From QKMZ01 sp012965515 (GTDB lineage Bacteria; Cyanobacteriota; Vampirovibrionia; Obscuribacterales; Obscuribacteraceae): a stretch of 64,000 bases of DNA. The stretch spans positions 1-64,000 of the forward strand of contig CALFMP010000039.1 in NCBI GenBank assembly GCA_937879965.1. The letters run 5' to 3'. Each line of letters begins with the position of its first letter. Position 1 is the first letter of the stretch. Shown here piece by piece: positions 9,031 through 17,296 of the stretch. The position numbers were made by a program, and so were the translations under genes. Under the pieces are notes generated by a model that did no database searches, had not been told where the DNA came from, and was given only the letters and a program-made list of their open reading frames with translations.

Positions 9031-9788
9031 AGTGTTTCTCCTTGCAGACTTTTTCCATGCTTGAAGACGTTTCCTCAAACATGCTGCTGATTCTCCCGAA
9101 GCCAAATCCTTTCCCTCTCGCGAAAAACGAGCGAAAAAAGATGCAGCGATGTGTGCGGATGGCTAAGGGCGAACCTTATGCGGACTCCGGAAAAAAATTG
9201 TGATGGGAAAGAAACATCGTGAATCTAGAGCGCAGAGCCAAACGAATTCCCTCTTAACAACAGGCTCTATGTAATGGTCTGTTGCAGATGGATATAGTGC
9301 TTTCGCAAGGTAGCGGTATTACTTACCTGCGCACCGTGGATATCCGCCGCTTATGCATTTGGAGACATTTGAGCATGCTTGGCTGCCGGTTGTCGTAGTG
9401 GAAAACCCTTACGCAGAGAGCGTAGCGCCGGGATTAAGTCTAAATCAGATAGAGAATTCCCTTGTATACAATCGCGCAGCTAAGTGAGCTAGCAAAGCGT
9501 TTAATCGTGCCTTAAGAGTCTCAAAATGCGCTCAACACCTTAGTTTTGGAGATTTGCGCCACAACTCCTTCAGCTTTTGTTCACAACTTCAGGACAAACA
9601 ACCAGCGCTCGATTCCCGCATGAGCAGCGAGTTATCTAACGACAACCAAAGTAGAGAAAACCGTAGGTAATGGCGGAAATTTTCCTCAAACTTACTGTCC
9701 GTAAATTCACAAATCAGCTCTTGCGATTCTATTTACAGCCCTCTTCTGAGAAGATCGTCTTTCATTCTCCAAACCAAGGCGCCCGCAA
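9031..9788. other. 758-base intergenic region, no gene seen
   Basis: This divergent gap carries the control regions of the zinc-ribbon gene (minus) and hisS (plus). A ten-base palindrome TTGTATACAA is at 9462-9471. No tRNA cloverleaf or T-box-like leader ahead of hisS was recognised, although I cannot exclude a structured RNA in this length. Confidence 0.5.
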
Positions 9789-11132
9789 ATGACAGAATCC
9801 GCAACCCAATCCAAACCAAACGACGGAAAAGAGCCCCTCAGCCTGGCGCCTCCGCGCGGCATGCGCGACCTTTTGCCGAAAGAAACAGCTCTGCGCGACT
9901 GGGCCACCAGGACGATTTTGGAAACATATGAACAGTTTGGTTTTTCACGGATAGAAACACCAGCACTCGAACACCTGCAAAACCTGAAGGGCGGTGAAGG
10001 CGGAGAGAACCTCAAATTGATCTATGAAGTGCTCAAGCGCGGAGACAAGCTGGAAAAGGTTCTGGAATCTGCAAACGTTGAACGCGATCAACTTGCAGAT
10101 CTAGGTTTGCGTTTCGATCTTACTGTTCCTCTTGTTCGTTATTTTTGCGCCAATCAAAACGATTTGCTTTTTCCGACCAAAGCCATCCAAATTGGCTCCG
10201 TCTGGCGCGCAGAAGCACCACAAAAGGGACGTTTTCGGCAGTTTACCCAGTGCGACATCGACATTCTTGGAGTCAAATCCGAGATTGCCGAAACCGAGTT
10301 GCTGACAGCTTCTTCAGCCGCACTTCTCAATCTCGGTTTTAACAGTTTCCAAATCAGAATCAACGATCGCCGCTTGCTGACTGCAATGGTCGCTTTTTGT
10401 GGTTTTGAAGGAAAATTCGATCCTATTTTTATCGCCATCGACAAGCTCGACAAAATTGGTGTAGATGGCGTCGAAAAGGAACTCTTGGAACGTTGGCCCG
10501 CGGAGCCAGTAAAATCTCTCTGTCAATTGCTAAGAAGCTCGCAAGGTGAAAACGCTGATTTAACCAGCTTTGGCACCGCGCTTCAGAAAGATGGTTCTAA
10601 TTTGCCGCAAGAACTTTCGGATGCGCTCAGTTCATTGGCAGCCATCATTGACGGAGTTCAAAGCACGGCGGACGGCAAATACGACATCGTCTTCGATCCA
10701 ACACTGGTTCGGGGCATGGGTTACTACACAGGACCGATCTTCGAGATCGGCATGAAAGGCTACTCTTACTCAATGGGTGGCGGTGGGCGCTACGACAAAA
10801 TGGTCGAAAAGTTTTCCGGACGAGATGTTCCTGCATGCGGATTTTCCATTGGATTCGAGCGCATTATCGGCGTCATGATGGATCAGGACACAAAACCAAA
10901 AGATGCAAGAGAAAAACTTGCGCTGATTTTCGATCCTAACAGAGACAAAACCGCAGACGTCATGAAAGCCGCAGACAAGCTGCGCAAGCAAGGCTACAGT
11001 GTATCGGCACATCCGCGCAAGAAAGATATGACGAAGCAGTTGGACGCATTTTTGCATCACGATTTTGCCAAATTTGTAGCGTTCAAAGGTGACGTCGACA
11101 ACCTGGAGATCAAAGTACTGGGCAACAAATAG
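9789..11132 (+). CDS. hisS: Histidyl-tRNA synthetase
   Basis: Class II aminoacyl-tRNA synthetase that charges tRNA-His in the cytoplasm. The start region contains APPRGMRDLLP, motif 2 starts at Arg140 (RAEAPQKGRFRQF), the histidine-specific signature LVRGMGYYTG is at residues 306-315 and motif 3 GFSIGFERI starts at Gly351. The last 80 residues fit the anticodon-binding domain. Length (447) is normal. The ribosome site is weak (AAGGCG about 9 bases before ATG). Third codon positions are less GC-rich than in the neighbouring tldDE block. A short hairpin with a T-run follows the stop. Confidence 0.95.
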   Translation: MTESATQSKPNDGKEPLSLAPPRGMRDLLPKETALRDWATRTILETYEQFGFSRIETPALEHLQNLKGGEGGENLKLIYEVLKRGDKLEKVLESANVERDQLADLGLRFDLTVPLVRYFCANQNDLLFPTKAIQIGSVWRAEAPQKGRFRQFTQCDIDILGVKSEIAETELLTASSAALLNLGFNSFQIRINDRRLLTAMVAFCGFEGKFDPIFIAIDKLDKIGVDGVEKELLERWPAEPVKSLCQLLRSSQGENADLTSFGTALQKDGSNLPQELSDALSSLAAIIDGVQSTADGKYDIVFDPTLVRGMGYYTGPIFEIGMKGYSYSMGGGGRYDKMVEKFSGRDVPACGFSIGFERIIGVMMDQDTKPKDAREKLALIFDPNRDKTADVMKAADKLRKQGYSVSAHPRKKDMTKQLDAFLHHDFAKFVAFKGDVDNLEIKVLGNK

Positions 11133-11155
11133 CGCATAGCGCTGCCTGTTTTTTT
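11131..11155 (+). terminator. Terminator after hisS
   Basis: AGCGC-ATA-GCGCT is followed within 6 bases by seven Ts. The A-rich stretch after it, read on the minus strand, could also serve the convergent gene that ends at 11177. Confidence 0.6.
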
Positions 11156-11176
11156 CAGAAAAAACGTTGCCCTTAC

Positions 11177-13294
11177 TTACTCTTGCAACCAACCGAGCTG
11201 CTTGAAAGACTCATAGAGACTGAGTTTTCCTCGCTTGCAATAATCTAGCGCGATCATTGCGTGCTCAAAAGTAAGTTGACCACCGATTACCATGATATGC
11301 GCATCGTAAGCAGCGCGAAGTGTCATTGGATCACCGACGCCTGACGATTTGAGAATATCGTGCAGAAGAACCGAGTCGCGAATAACATCTTTGATGGCTC
11401 TGTCCATCTCGTCTTGCGTGACGATACCCGTGACCTTGAGCAATTGAGCCAAACCAACAGCTTCAAATCCCAGGCCGCCGGCTGACGCAGCAGCGGATTC
11501 CTGAGCTTGGGCAAATTGAGCTGCTTCAAACGCAATTTCAGCAATAACACCATCCACTGCACTGCGAGTCGCAGGAGGCGGCGGAGCAGGCGCAGCAGGA
11601 ACTGGGGGAGTGGAGACAGGGGTGGGGGTGGGGGCGGGAGCGGGAGCGGGAGCGGGAGACGGGGACTCTGAAGCGGGAGCCGGAGACGGGGACTCTGAAG
11701 CAACAGGCGCAGGCGCCGCCTCTGCAACAACCGGAGCAGCCTGCGGAGCGGATGGCTCTGGGGCTGGATGTGCAGCAGGTGCCGGTTCGACTGAGGGAAC
11801 CGCTTCCACGACCGGAGCCTGTGGTGCGGTAGGTAATGGCGTGTAGCCTGCCGGTTGCTCGAATCCTTGCATGACCACAGGGGAGGGCGCAGTCGGCTGA
11901 GCAGGAGGCATAGCAGGCGCAGTCGCCTGGCTCTGTTCGTATGCTTGAGGCGTTATCGGCTGTGAGGGCAGCGGCGCATAACCGGGCGGAGGAGGCGGCA
12001 CTAGCCCTTGAGCCGGCTGGGAGGCGCCCATAGTAACAGCCCCATACTCGCCACTGGCAGTAACGAATTGCTGCATTGGAGCAGCAGCGGGAGCTTGTTC
12101 TGGTTGTGCAAATGTCGGTGGTGCGGCAGGTTGCGCTTGGGCAGCCGCCGGAGCCGCCTGTGGAGTACCTTCTCCCCATCCACTTTGGTCTGCAGGTTGT
12201 TCGCTTGGCGCCCCCCAACCTTCTCTGACTTCCTCGGCAGGACTCTCATCTCCCCAGCCCGAAAGCAAGACCGCATTTGGGTCCACAGGAGCAGGCGCCG
12301 GTGCAGGTGGTGGTGGTGCCGGAGGTGGAGCAGCATCAACCGCAGGCGCCGCCATTGGTGCTTGGGTCGCTGGTCCAGGCTGATACAGGGCTTCCGGCCG
12401 GACGAACATCGCCTCCGGCTCGGGCACACCAAGAGCCTGGTGCAAAGTCATGCCATTGAAGTGCATATTCTGCAATGCGGAAATCGCCTGGTCGGGACGG
12501 ATTTGCCGACCACGACATAAGTGCTGCAATTCAAGAGCAGCTTCAACCATCTTCTCGCTAACCAGGTTGAATTGCACCAAAACCTCACCAACACGGCGTT
12601 GCTGAGTAAGAGCAACTTCCAGCGCGTTGAGCATGTCGGTATCGCTGATAATACCAGCCTTCTCAAAAAATTCGCCCAGGCGCAGGATCTTGTCCAGCGT
12701 CGGCGCTGTCATTTCAATACTTTGACGGGTAACCGATGATACGGAAGAAACAGTGCGCAACCGTTGTATCGCTTCTTCGCGACTGATGCTGCCGTCGCGA
12801 ACACCCACCTGAACTTCCAAACCAACCTTGAGAACCGGCTCGTTGACTGCACCGGTTAGCACAAGAACGCGGCCCAAAGGCAATCCACTCGACTCCACTG
12901 TGTCTAACGCAGTCTGCAATTGTTCGGGCGTGATGCGCTCTGCAGCGATCAACAATTCGCCGAGCTTGTTGGTTTCTTTATCAACCTTCTCGACCTTGCC
13001 CTCGAGCATCTGCATGCCTTCTTCGAAAGACACGCCGCGTTCGCGGACGATGCGCATTACCTGAAACATGTCCTCTTTGACGATGACGTTGTCTTTCAAC
13101 AAAGACTGGCCAAGCACGCAGGCTCTCAATTCTTTGTCCGAAAGGTGTCCGGACATGACAAGCACACTTCCCAGAGGAAGGCGCGTCTGATTCGCCATGG
13201 CTACGGCATCCTCCAGCTCTTTTTGCTGAAGAAAACCCATCTCAATTAGCAACTCGCCGAGGCGATGCTCCTGTTGTTGCTGCTGCTGGCTCAT
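11177..13294 (-). CDS. Multi-MshEN-like repeat protein with Pro/Ala linker, no ATPase domain
   Basis: The 705-residue chain holds several copies of a helical module resembling the MshEN/T2SSE N-terminal domain (LGELLIEMGFLQQKELEDAV at about 11, LGELLIAAERITPEQLQTAL near 112, LGEFFEKAGIISDTDMLNAL near 206, and a divergent copy near 625). In GspE/PilB-type ATPases this module binds c-di-GMP and docks to the secretion machine, but here no Walker box follows. Residues from about 300 to 600 are a Pro/Ala/Gln-rich linker encoded by short DNA repeats. A poly-Gln run follows the start Met. It is probably cytoplasmic. A c-di-GMP receptor or assembly scaffold is an inference. Confidence 0.7.
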   Translation of the reverse strand: MSQQQQQQEHRLGELLIEMGFLQQKELEDAVAMANQTRLPLGSVLVMSGHLSDKELRACVLGQSLLKDNVIVKEDMFQVMRIVRERGVSFEEGMQMLEGKVEKVDKETNKLGELLIAAERITPEQLQTALDTVESSGLPLGRVLVLTGAVNEPVLKVGLEVQVGVRDGSISREEAIQRLRTVSSVSSVTRQSIEMTAPTLDKILRLGEFFEKAGIISDTDMLNALEVALTQQRRVGEVLVQFNLVSEKMVEAALELQHLCRGRQIRPDQAISALQNMHFNGMTLHQALGVPEPEAMFVRPEALYQPGPATQAPMAAPAVDAAPPPAPPPPAPAPAPVDPNAVLLSGWGDESPAEEVREGWGAPSEQPADQSGWGEGTPQAAPAAAQAQPAAPPTFAQPEQAPAAAPMQQFVTASGEYGAVTMGASQPAQGLVPPPPPGYAPLPSQPITPQAYEQSQATAPAMPPAQPTAPSPVVMQGFEQPAGYTPLPTAPQAPVVEAVPSVEPAPAAHPAPEPSAPQAAPVVAEAAPAPVASESPSPAPASESPSPAPAPAPAPTPTPVSTPPVPAAPAPPPPATRSAVDGVIAEIAFEAAQFAQAQESAAASAGGLGFEAVGLAQLLKVTGIVTQDEMDRAIKDVIRDSVLLHDILKSSGVGDPMTLRAAYDAHIMVIGGQLTFEHAMIALDYCKRGKLSLYESFKQLGWLQE
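11610..11705. repeat. Coding low-complexity repeats (Pro/Ala/Ser linker)
   Basis: Tandem GGGAGC units are followed by two copies of a 20-base unit containing GGGGACTCTGAAGC, 7 bases apart. They encode alternating Pro-Ala and SESPSPAP motifs in the linker of the MshEN-like protein. Repeat number probably varies between strains. Confidence 0.75.
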
Positions 13295-13510
13295 TTTTCA
13301 CCCGGTAGTAAGCGAGGAGACCCACACCTCCCCCGTTATTGTTCCCTTTTTAAGAATGAATCAAAAGCCTTGAAAGCCATATTTAGGCTCTTGACATAAG
13401 CTTTTCCCGCGAGTGCAAATCGGACGGGGATCACAGACCTTAACAGTATCTAAGCGCCGTGGATTCCATGAGTAAATGGCAAGGAAACAGCGACGGCGCC
13501 GCGCTATCAT

Positions 13511-14761
13511 ATGGCGGCTATTGGAAACCTGAAATTGCCGTCGCAAAACAGCACACAGCCAGATTCCATACCAAAGCAGGAGAGGCAAAACTGGCTCTCC
13601 AGCTATGTTTTGCTGGCCGGCGCCGCGGTTGTGATTGCCAATATTGCTGCCTTTGGGGCATTCAAGACCGACCCCACTGACTCACCCAACCATTGCTGGG
13701 CCTACTGGACAGCGAAAGACTGGCAAGCCGCGCAAAAGTCAGAGCGTAAACCGAACACTGTCTTTTTCGGTTCTTCCCTCATGGTCGCCGTCGTCAATGA
13801 TGGTGATTCTTCCTTCCTGCAACAGCCTTTAGACGCGGTAAAGAACCACCGCTCGAAGTATTTCGAGACATATGCAGCCAGATTGCTTGGCAAGCCTGTC
13901 TCAACGCACTCATTTGCAATTGGCGGGCAGATGGCGTCCGATGCATGCGCGCTTTTTCGCGCCTTACCGGCGAAAGGCGAAGGAAGACCTCTGCTTGTCT
14001 GGGGCGTGGCCCCTCGCGACCTGGTCGATAGCAGTTTTAGCGATCCTGCCTCAACAGAAACCGTCCGCTATCTCGACAAAGTCAGCTATCCACAAGACGT
14101 TTTGCCGGAGAGTAAACGAGTGTGGAAACAGATCGAAAGACAAATCGAGCGAAGCATTTATCTCTATGGCAAAAGAGCGGATTTTCAGATCGTGGAGCGC
14201 AATTTAGCCGAGAATATAATCGAGAAAACATTGGGCACCACTTTCGATACCATCAAAGCGCCTCAGCCACTCCTGAAAATCGCTATGGCTGAACAGCCGG
14301 AAGAAAATTCTCCCGGCCAATGGATCGTTAGCCCATATAGCCAAAAAGCCGCCAAGCATGCGCTTTGGGCCGACAACAGCAAAGAATACTGCGCACGCTA
14401 CCAACCGTTTCGTCCCAAAGTTTTCAACAGCCAATCAAAGTATATGGACAAACTTTTGCAGCAAGCTCATGAGATGGGATTTTCGGTAATCCTCGTGAAT
14501 ATGCCGCTCACAAAACAAAATACCGACTTGCTTCCCGCAGGTATTTACGACAAGTATTTGAACCGAGTTCGAGAATTAGCTCAAAAAAACGACGCTCAGT
14601 TTGTTGACTTCAACAGCCCAGGAGTCTTCTCCAAAGAAGATTTCTGCGATCCGGTACACCTCCATGGTCTAGGCGCGCAAAAATTCATGCGTAAGGTAGC
14701 AGAACAGGTTGGCAACCTCTGCCAAAGCAAAGCGCTAGCCGGAAAAGCTCAGCCTCTGTAG
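13511..14761 (+). CDS. SGNH/GDSL-like membrane-anchored protein (orphan)
   Basis: One N-terminal hydrophobic helix (about residues 32-50) is followed by an extracytoplasmic domain. GSS at residues 87-89 in VFFGSSLM is the candidate block-I nucleophile and DPVHLHG at 380-386 supplies the DxxH pair of SGNH hydrolases. The layout matches the SGNH gene next to the MBOAT acyltransferase at 54-55 kb (GSS near 73, DxVH near 371), so the two are probably distant paralogues. Such proteins often complete O-acylation of exported polymers. No MBOAT gene lies beside this copy. The start is uncertain since no clear ribosome site precedes the ATG. Confidence 0.65.
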   Translation: MAAIGNLKLPSQNSTQPDSIPKQERQNWLSSYVLLAGAAVVIANIAAFGAFKTDPTDSPNHCWAYWTAKDWQAAQKSERKPNTVFFGSSLMVAVVNDGDSSFLQQPLDAVKNHRSKYFETYAARLLGKPVSTHSFAIGGQMASDACALFRALPAKGEGRPLLVWGVAPRDLVDSSFSDPASTETVRYLDKVSYPQDVLPESKRVWKQIERQIERSIYLYGKRADFQIVERNLAENIIEKTLGTTFDTIKAPQPLLKIAMAEQPEENSPGQWIVSPYSQKAAKHALWADNSKEYCARYQPFRPKVFNSQSKYMDKLLQQAHEMGFSVILVNMPLTKQNTDLLPAGIYDKYLNRVRELAQKNDAQFVDFNSPGVFSKEDFCDPVHLHGLGAQKFMRKVAEQVGNLCQSKALAGKAQPL

Positions 14762-14765
14762 TTTA

Positions 14766-14791
14766 GTTGGGCGCATGCAATGCGCCCCCAC
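14766..14791. repeat. REP-like palindrome, copy 2
   Basis: GGGCGCATGCAATGCGCCC lies just after the stop of the SGNH gene and between convergent genes, a place where it may also act as a terminator stem for either strand. The stem bases differ from copy 1 in a paired manner. Confidence 0.7.
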
Positions 14792-14816
14792 GCTTCGCAC
14801 ATACCTCGCTAGCGTC

Positions 14817-15776
14817 TTACACGCTTGTATCGAACATGCCGGTGATGGCATTGGCAATGTCTTGCGCCCTTACTGTTATGTCGACTGCAGGTGGGGCAAG
14901 AGTCTTGCTGGCGACAGCCACATCGAAATCCTTGTAACCGGCTCTATTGAGCACCATTTCTGCCGAAGTCAGAAGACTCTTGCCGGCAGAACCAAAGCCC
15001 ATGGTCACATCCGAAATTGCAAACACCGGGCGAACACTGAGAGCTGTTTTGCCGAAATGTAGGCGGCGATCGAGAGAGCGCTTCAAGCGTGCCGCTACGC
15101 TCGCTCCGCCATCTTCGTCGCTTTCCAGGAGTACCATAGCGAGCAAACCGTCGCAATAGTGAAAAACGAGATCGGTCGGACGCAAATTAGAGCGGCAGAT
15201 TTTCGCCACCGTATTTAGTATCGCAGTGGGAGAAGGCGCGGCAACTTCAGCCGAGGGATCGAGCGTGGCTAGCGCCAAGCACAAGGGATAGCCGTTTTTG
15301 AGAGACAATTCGTACTGTCGATCGAGCACGTTGACCAGATACTGCCTGCTTTGAGCCTGGGCAATTGGAGCGCGGCTGCGCGGTTCGTCGAAAACTTGAG
15401 CAAGAGCATGCACATCGGCAAACGACTTGCGGATATTGCTGCCGGAGCGGCGGTCGTTTTTTCCAGGCAAAAATGAAGTCTCAGTGGAATCGCTCATTGT
15501 CTTTACCGACGGAGCCCCCGCCGGTTTAGACCGGCAGGGCAACTCGTCAAAATTTGAAAGGGAATCCAATGGGTTTCCAGAGCGAGCTCTAAGGGTTTCG
15601 TTAGGGGTTTCCTGAGATTGCCGGATGGGATTTCCTTGGGATGCCAAACTTGATTCCTGAAGGTTTCCTGGGACGCCTGGGATTCCTGAAGGGATACCGG
15701 TGGAGGTTCCGAGGAGAAAATTCGCCAAGGAAATTCCGGACTCTGCGAAAGAATCGATTGCACTGTAGCACTTCAA
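14817..15776 (-). CDS. Degenerate GGDEF-like domain protein with repeat-derived N-terminus
   Basis: From about residue 145 the chain has the order of a diguanylate-cyclase-type fold (YLVNVLDRQYELSLKNGYPL, LALATLDP, DLVFHYCDGLLAMVLLES, AARLKRSL), but the GGDEF loop is replaced by CDGLL, so catalysis is unlikely. The first 90 residues are translated from a degenerate DNA repeat (15560-15715) and rich in Gly/Pro/Asn. A second Met at about residue 94 (position 15497) could be the real start. No membrane segment is seen. Confidence is moderate for the gene and lower for the fold. Confidence 0.5.
   Translation of the reverse strand: MKCYSAIDSFAESGISLANFLLGTSTGIPSGIPGVPGNLQESSLASQGNPIRQSQETPNETLRARSGNPLDSLSNFDELPCRSKPAGAPSVKTMSDSTETSFLPGKNDRRSGSNIRKSFADVHALAQVFDEPRSRAPIAQAQSRQYLVNVLDRQYELSLKNGYPLCLALATLDPSAEVAAPSPTAILNTVAKICRSNLRPTDLVFHYCDGLLAMVLLESDEDGGASVAARLKRSLDRRLHFGKTALSVRPVFAISDVTMGFGSAGKSLLTSAEMVLNRAGYKDFDVAVASKTLAPPAVDITVRAQDIANAITGMFDTSV
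15560..15715. repeat. Degenerate short tandem repeat, GGAAACC/GGAATCC units
   Basis: On the minus strand, units such as GGAAACCCC, GGAATCCC and GGAAATCCC recur every 12-24 bases. They fall in or just upstream of the N-terminal coding region of the GGDEF-like gene. The pattern looks like an eroded minisatellite. Confidence 0.5.
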
Positions 15777-16380
15777 ACACAGTGCGTTCTAAAACGATGC
15801 TAAGCCGCTCCGTTCAAGGGTTAGACCAGACTCAGGCTGACCGGCAACTTTTTTGCGGCAACCGGGCCGCAAGTTTTTCGAAAAGAGCTTCTGAGTTTGT
15901 TTTGTCTTGAACTCATCGCTGTTCTTTATGCTACCGAGGACTATGCAAAAGGGGCAGATTAAGTGGCTTACGAGCAGCATCAATTCTCTTGTGAAGGGAT
16001 ATGTCCACTTGGCATAGGTGGCAGAGGACTAGGCTTTTGAGCGACTTCGCGTAAACCTCGCGAGCATTGAACACATTAAACGAGAAATGAGCATTCGGCG
16101 CCCGTGACCTTTGCGAGAGCTGGCGTTAGCGAGAATCCTCTCTTTTTATGTTAGAGCTCTTTGATCCGGCAATAACTGAGCCCTAAGGTATGGGCATCAT
16201 GACAACCTTCTTTTAACCAGCAGAACAATCCGATAGCCACATAACTTCTCGCCATTCGAACACCAATCAAGACCACTTACGTGGTGAGAGGTGATCTTAT
16301 TTCGAGAAGTTGTTTGCCGCCCAGGTTGTCGCTTGTTGCGACATCGCCTTCGGACATCTGCGCAAACTGGAGACACACCC
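15777..16380. other. 604-base divergent intergenic region, no gene seen
   Basis: It lies between the GGDEF-like gene (minus) and the ZIP transporter (plus). A weak stem GAGAG...CTCTC followed by five Ts is near 16115-16146. I found no metal-responsive operator that I could name. Confidence 0.45.
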
Positions 16381-17124
16381 ATGGATACAATCTGGATCTA
16401 TGCCCTCTTGAGCATCGCTGCGATAAGCGGCATGTCTCTGCTCGGGCTTTTCACGCTGTCGATGGCTAACGCTAATTTGCAGCGCTTCACCACACCGATG
16501 GTGAGCGTCGCAGTCGGCGTCATGCTCGGCAATGCGTTCCTCCACATGATTCCGGAAGCGTTTGAGGGGCTCGGCAACGGCACCACCGTTCCCCTGCTCA
16601 TCATCGGCGGAGTCTTTCTGTTCTTCATCATCGAGCGCGTCCTGCATTGCCGGCACGAATGCGCGAAACCGCACGAAGCGCACCACATCGGTTTGATGAG
16701 TTTGACGGCTGACATGCTCGAAAACTTCATCGACGGCGTGGTCATCGGTGCGGCCTACCTGGTCAATCCCGCGGCCGGCATTGCAGCGACAGTTGCGGTG
16801 CTCGTTCACGAGATTCCGACCGAAATCAGCGACTACAGCGTGCTCGTGCATTCGGGTTTCACTCGCAAGCGCGCGTTGCTGCTGAATCTGGCAAGTTCGG
16901 TGACCGCCTTCATCGGCGTCATTCTGGCACTCAGCATCGGAGCTGAGATGTCGAACTTCGCCGCCTACGTCATGCCTGTGGCTGCTGGGTGCTTCATCTA
17001 CCTGGCTGCCGGTGGGCTCATTCCGCGTTTCCTCCAGAATCACTCTCTGGCGGCTTCCTACAAACACATCGCTCTCATGGCACTCGGCGTCGCAGCAATG
17101 CTGGCGCTGACGTTCCTGGAGTGA
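16381..17124 (+). CDS. ZIP-family divalent metal transporter
   Basis: ZIP proteins move zinc or other divalent metals into the cytoplasm. The 247-residue protein has about eight membrane segments, a His/Cys-containing variable loop (HCRHECAKPHEAHH) and the conserved metal-path motifs in segments 4 and 5, DMLENFIDGVVIGA and HEIPTEISDY. The ATG at 16381 follows GGAGA; 30 codons of open frame upstream are not membrane-like and probably untranslated. The block from here to 20.5 kb has GC-rich third positions. A stem without a long T-run follows at 17206. The metal is unknown. Confidence 0.92.
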   Translation: MDTIWIYALLSIAAISGMSLLGLFTLSMANANLQRFTTPMVSVAVGVMLGNAFLHMIPEAFEGLGNGTTVPLLIIGGVFLFFIIERVLHCRHECAKPHEAHHIGLMSLTADMLENFIDGVVIGAAYLVNPAAGIAATVAVLVHEIPTEISDYSVLVHSGFTRKRALLLNLASSVTAFIGVILALSIGAEMSNFAAYVMPVAAGCFIYLAAGGLIPRFLQNHSLAASYKHIALMALGVAAMLALTFLE

Positions 17125-17205
17125 TGCCGGAGCCGTAGAGACATTCAGAGAAACGTGGGTGTGCCTGGGCGGCAAACCGCGAGTGCATTCCGAAATGACA
17201 AGCGA

Positions 17206-17240
17206 GAAGGGCCGACAGCATCTGGCTGCCGGCCCTTCTT
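17206..17240 (+). terminator. Hairpin after the ZIP gene
   Basis: AGAAGGGCC (17206-17214) pairs with GGCCCTTCT (17232-17240) and the inner bases extend the stem with one bulge around a small loop. There is only a weak T-rich tail, so termination may be partial. Confidence 0.6.
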
Positions 17241-17296
17241 GCACCCATCTGTTCATCCTCTAACCGCCGCAACTAGCGGCACAAGGACGAAAAACT

